From assembly GCA_027886175.1 (NCBI GenBank), contig JAJNNQ010000009.1, positions 25,967,501-26,031,500 of the forward strand: a stretch of 64,000 nt of DNA, written 5' to 3'. The stretch's first letter is position 1. The number at the start of each line of letters is the position of its first letter. The notes beneath the pieces were generated by a model. It made no database searches. It had not been told where the DNA came from and worked only from the letters and a program-made list of their open reading frames with translations. The DNA comes from Phylloscopus collybita. Lineage: Eukaryota; Chordata; Aves; Passeriformes; Phylloscopidae. The translations under genes and the position numbers were made by a program. Positions 60,347 through 64,000 of the stretch are shown here, in pieces.

Positions 60347-63300
60347 GTACATAGGAATACCACACCGTATTTCTTGTCTTCACCTTTGTTTTTTACTTGA
60401 TTGCATTTGTTTTAGCTTTATGTACAATCCAAATTCTTGACTTGTGTAAAACAGGTGCCTTCCATTCCTGATGGAGAGAATTAGCTATGGCTCGTACTTT
60501 CATTATTGCTTCTACTAAAAAAAGAAACAAAGCCCACTACTTTTATTCACAGATCTCATTGTAATTTGAAAGGAAAGAATCAAAAATTATTCTTTTGGGA
60601 CTGGTGGGCTTTTTGAAGCAGGGTTTAGTAATCATCTAAGCTGATAAGCCGAAGTGAAATGCTTTAAAGAATATTGGTTGGAGTCCAAGAGAAGGCACAG
60701 CAACTGAATTGAGTTCTAGTATACCTTTAAGTGTATGTTTATTACATTATATCTGTTAAAAAAATTAGGTGCTTTGACCTGTCAATAAATTAGCTTGCTA
60801 TAATATTTTTTTGACTGAGAAATGTCTGAAAATGTTTTTATTCTGACTGTACTCTTCAGTTATGTGTGTGCTTTGTCAGTTATATGGTCATGGTCCAAGA
60901 TCTGCTGTGTCAAAGGAATAGTATAAATTGGGTTCATTACCTCACAAGCTGTGTAGAGATATAGACCTGTTTGGTTGAGACTTAAACTGAGCAGCAGTTA
61001 TTGTGGATGAAAATGTTTCAAAGGGTCCCTTTTCATCAAATAAATACTACAAAATTTTCCCCAAGACAATTTAAGAAGTTGAAGTACAGCAGAAACAGAT
61101 GTGAAAGTAGTATGTGTGTTTTGAAATTACTCTCTTACTTCATTTAATAGTGACAACGGAACGACCAGTCCAAGTAAACGTGGTAAAAGTGAAAAAATCT
61201 GACAAGGGAGATTTTTACAAAAGACAGACTGCATGGGCACTTCGAGACCTTGCTATTGTTGATGCCAAAGATGCTGTTAAAGTATGTGTCACTTTTTTGT
61301 TTAGTCCTCTGCTCACAACATCCTCTTCATTCCAAGTTAGACTTAACTTCCGTGATACTGGCTGCTTTAAAAATTGACCTGCTAGCAGGTTAATTAAGAT
61401 GATACATTCCTGTGCTGTCTGTACCTGTGTTTTCTTTCAGCCTTTTCAAGAATATAACCATGGTAAATTGAGTAAGAGTAGTCTAGATATGCTTGAATAG
61501 CAGTAGTCTCAATATCTGCCCTGTTAGTCGTAGTGATCTCTCAGTGACTGTAGAGAGCATCTGCTAAGGACCAGTAGTACTTTTTTAAGTCTTACGTAAA
61601 TTTTTTCACCCAAGCTTAATTTCCAGTAAGAAAACTGATGACTGTTCTACTAATGACAGTCATAAATTTGTCAACATGTCCAAAATGTTCTGCTATGTGT
61701 AATGTTTTTTTGCTGGGACACTTAAAACGTTCTTAATGAGCAGTATATAAGCTTGAGGGTGAGCTGGAAGCGTACGGTCCTGATATGGTGGACTTCTCCA
61801 CAGAACAACAGGAGCAACCTATTTTTGACCACTTAAATTCATTCGTTGTCATGAACTTTGTTGAAAATCTTACATATCTCTCTATTTTGTTACTTTTGTC
61901 TTACCTGCCTTGACAAAATATTGCTGTCATAGCATGGATTCTGGTTTTTCACTCTCAATATTTTAGCACCTTTATTAAGGTGCATGAGGGCCCTAAAGTT
62001 GCTGTATGAGCTTAAGGTTGGCATCTGTGTAATTTAATTCTTATCCTGTCATCTCAATAATTAAATGTGGGGACAATCTCTGCTACTTAGAGAATCATTT
62101 GACTGTGGAGCCTGTAACATATTTCATCTTTTGCAGGAGAGTCCTGAATTTGATTTGCATTTTGACAAAGTGTACAAATGGGTTGCAAGCAGCACAGTGG
62201 AAAAGAACACCTTCATTTCATGTATCTGGAAACTCAATCAGAGATACCTTAGAAAGAAAATTGACTTTATTAATGTTAGTTCACAACTATTGGAAGGTAA
62301 ATTTCTACAACCGTACTTGAAGTAGAAAGTTTAGTAATTTTAGTAAAATCAGTAAAATTTTAGTAAAATTTAGTAATGTGTAGTAAAACAGATATACTAA
62401 AAAATACTCTTAATCCTGATGGGGTTTCTTATTCTTATTTCTTTTCAACTTTATATTTTCTAATAAAAAGTTAAGCAAGATGACAATATAACAGATTTTC
62501 TCTTAGAAAACTGAGAACCAAGACAAAATACTTCATTAATGAGGTTATAAATATTGATAAACTTGCTGCATTTCTAAGACATGCTGTTTCTTGAACAAAA
62601 TAAAATATACCTCCAAGAATTGGTAGATCTGAATGTGTAACAAATCTGCTTTTGTTCTCATTTAATTTCCCCTGAATTAGGAAAATGCTTTAAAAAGCAA
62701 GCATCTGTAGCATTATTGAAGGTAGTGGGGTTTTATATGAGATTTCCCGTTCATTGACTGCGAGGCATGTGCTGAATTCTGCAGGACTCTATTACAATTT
62801 ATGTGACTGATTTGTTGCTAGGAAGGCTTTGTATCTTGTTTGCTTATCCTGTAGTAAACATTTTTATGGTCACAATATCTTTTAATAGTTAACATTTTAT
62901 AGTAAAGCTTAGCAAGATCACATGGAGTCTGTCAGAAGTGGTGAAGCTACTGGTATTAAATACTAGCCTGGCATGCACAGAAAAATTTGAATTAGAAATG
63001 TGAAACAGGAAGGAAATATTTCTTTCTGTATTTTGGCGTTAACCAGAATTTGCTTTAAACCAACATCTAACATTTCAAGCTTGTGCAATAATAAAACATT
63101 CAGACTTACTGCCTAAACTTACTAAATGTAGACACACTGTTCGTGCTTTGTCTAGCTAACATTCTCTGCTTCCTTTCCTCTGCTTTTCCATACCTTTTAA
63201 TTCTTCAGAACTTCCTAAAGTTGCAGAAGGTGCGTAACACCTTTTTCCTTATTTTGCCTTGTAAGCAATTTTCTTAAATAATAAGCTGTTTGTTTGTTTT

Positions 63301-64000
63301 GTTTTAGTGCTTTGGTTAGCTTATCAAGTTGCTAGAGATAAGAAAGATGTTTCGCATGTCCTAAACACTTTCTGGCTGGACTGTGTGAATATACATTTAT
63401 CAGCCTTTGAGTGACTTGTTAAATTAATTAAGCACTGCTGTGAGAAATCATAGTTAATGAAACCATTGTTTATTTGATTTTCACTTAACTCAGTACTGAT
63501 TTTCCTACTGTGAAACACATCTTGACTGTCAAGATAACTTTTATTTATTCAGTGGTATATATCTTAATCAACTTCAGTATATTTCCCTTATGCTGTCAAC
63601 CAAAAGAGAGAATCTAACTTGTACTGATTTTCCACTGACAAATCGAGTGTAATACTGTAATATATTCTGATGCTGATTACCAGTGTGAGGAGAATAAGCT
63701 GAAACTAGGTTTGTTCTTTGGAATAAAGGAAGGTGGATATTTGTGTTTTGCTTATGTTACACCATTTGGAAAACATCACTGTTGGGAATCAGTTCTGGAA
63801 ATTTAATGAAGCATGTGGAAGACTGAGACTTGAAAAATGTGGGCAGCAGGTGCTTTTTTAGGAGAGTTGTTTAATGGATTAATTTACTTACAAATAGTTA
63901 AGCATACTCAAGTACTCTTAAAATGCTTGTAACTTTCTGGACTTGATAACATATTTTATTTTCCTTCTCTGCCTAAGAATCTGTTCCAAGTGGAGAGAAT
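60223..64000 (+). CDS. EXOC1: EXOC1 (Sec3), exocyst complex component 1; 5' part, runs off the right edge
   Basis: Five exons (60223-60346, 61151-61281, 62137-62296, 63209-63229, 63978-64000+) join in frame to give residues 1-153, out of roughly 880-890 in the family. The start [20 protein letters not shown] and the segments [36 protein letters not shown] and [16 protein letters not shown] are diagnostic of vertebrate EXOC1. Known: EXOC1 is the Sec3 subunit of the octameric exocyst, which tethers post-Golgi vesicles at the plasma membrane. Its N-terminal PH-like domain (Pfam Sec3-PIP2_bind) binds PI(4,5)P2 and Rho-family GTPases in yeast. The window covers that domain and the start of the linker ([14 protein letters not shown]); the coiled coil and rod lie downstream. 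Lysine-rich KAGKKKRN (about 28-35) and RYLRKK are candidate lipid-contact patches (inference). The ATG at 60223 lies 10 bases into its exon, behind a non-coding first exon in the CpG island. Confidence 0.97.
61151..61281 (+). CDS. EXOC1: EXOC1 coding exon 2
   Basis: 131 nt encoding residues 42-85, from [16 protein letters not shown] to VDAKDAVK. The acceptor is TTTAATAG and the donor AAA|GTATGT. It has the same length and phase as EXOC1L exon 2 and forms the central strands of the PH-like domain. Confidence 0.97.
62137..62296 (+). CDS. EXOC1: EXOC1 coding exon 3
   Basis: 160 nt encoding residues 86-138, starting [15 protein letters not shown] and ending SSQLLE, with one base of the next codon. 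The acceptor is TTTTGCAG and the donor GAAG|GTAAAT. It contains the C-terminal helix of the lipid-binding module ([13 protein letters not shown]). Reading past the donor meets a stop after about ten codons, so retention of the intron would truncate the protein. Confidence 0.97.
63209..63229 (+). CDS. EXOC1: EXOC1 microexon (21 nt)
   Basis: A 21-nt exon between TTCTTCAG and GTGCGT. With the split codons it supplies ELPKVAE (residues 139-145), joining SQLLE to ESVPSGEN exactly as expected for EXOC1. It is phase-symmetric (1 in, 1 out), so skipping would remove seven residues without a frameshift. Confidence 0.93.
63978..64000 (+). CDS. EXOC1: EXOC1 next coding exon, cut by the window edge
   Basis: After the acceptor CTGCCTAAG, the last 23 bases complete a split Glu codon and read SVPSGEN, the known start of the linker that follows the PH-like domain. 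The exon continues beyond the window. Confidence 0.9.

Larger units (their letters stand above)
60347..63977 (+). other. EXOC1: EXOC1 introns between the coding exons in the window
   Basis: Four introns (60347-61150, 61282-62136, 62297-63208, 63230-63977), all GT..AG and AT-rich. Short AGTAAAAT-type reiterations occur at about 62330-62390, just after exon 3. I see no mobile element or RNA gene in them. Confidence 0.8.

Noticed and set aside
62065..62325. An 86-codon independent gene
   Set aside because: It is EXOC1 coding exon 3 (62137-62296) read into both flanking introns.

Overview
This is a vertebrate nuclear window, most likely from a bird and probably a songbird. The evidence is CR1 LINE fragments ending in the typical ATTCTGTG-type tails, two tRNA-Ile-headed SINEs with CR1-like tails (the layout of the passerine TguSINE1 family), an LTR nested in a CR1, AT-rich intergenic DNA, and small genes with sharp CpG-island promoters. 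No prokaryotic, CRISPR or operon-like organisation is present.

Layout: 1-46.5 kb is a gene desert holding only repeat fragments (CR1, a SINE, an ancient L3/CR1-like piece) and simple repeats; no exon could be supported there on either strand. From 46.6 kb, a CpG island carries the first exon of EXOC1L. Its three coding exons (46924-47044, 50636-50766, 51745-52008) splice in frame to a complete 171-residue protein. Between 52.0 and 57.9 kb lie a SINE and a CR1 split by a solo LTR. A second CpG island (about 57.97-58.47 kb), with twin CRE palindromes, a CTCF-like site, an E-box and a GC-rich tandem repeat, is the promoter and non-coding first exon region of EXOC1. Its first five coding exons follow (60223-60346, 61151-61281, 62137-62296, 63209-63229, 63978 to the window edge) and give residues 1-153; the rest of the gene lies beyond the right edge.

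The two genes are head-to-tail relatives. EXOC1L is essentially a free-standing copy of the N-terminal Sec3-type phosphoinositide-binding (PH-like) module of EXOC1, with matching intron positions and an identical 131-nt middle exon. EXOC1 is the Sec3 subunit of the exocyst, which tethers secretory vesicles to the plasma membrane. The human order NMU-EXOC1L-EXOC1-CEP135 is consistent with this arrangement, and NMU would be expected to the left, outside the window.

No wholly new system is evident. The best leads are the EXOC1 promoter architecture (CTCF site, paired CREs and a phased 15/21-bp minisatellite), the 21-nt symmetric microexon of EXOC1, the unique Cys-containing C-terminal tail of EXOC1L, and the LTR-in-CR1 nest with a perfect 5-bp target duplication.
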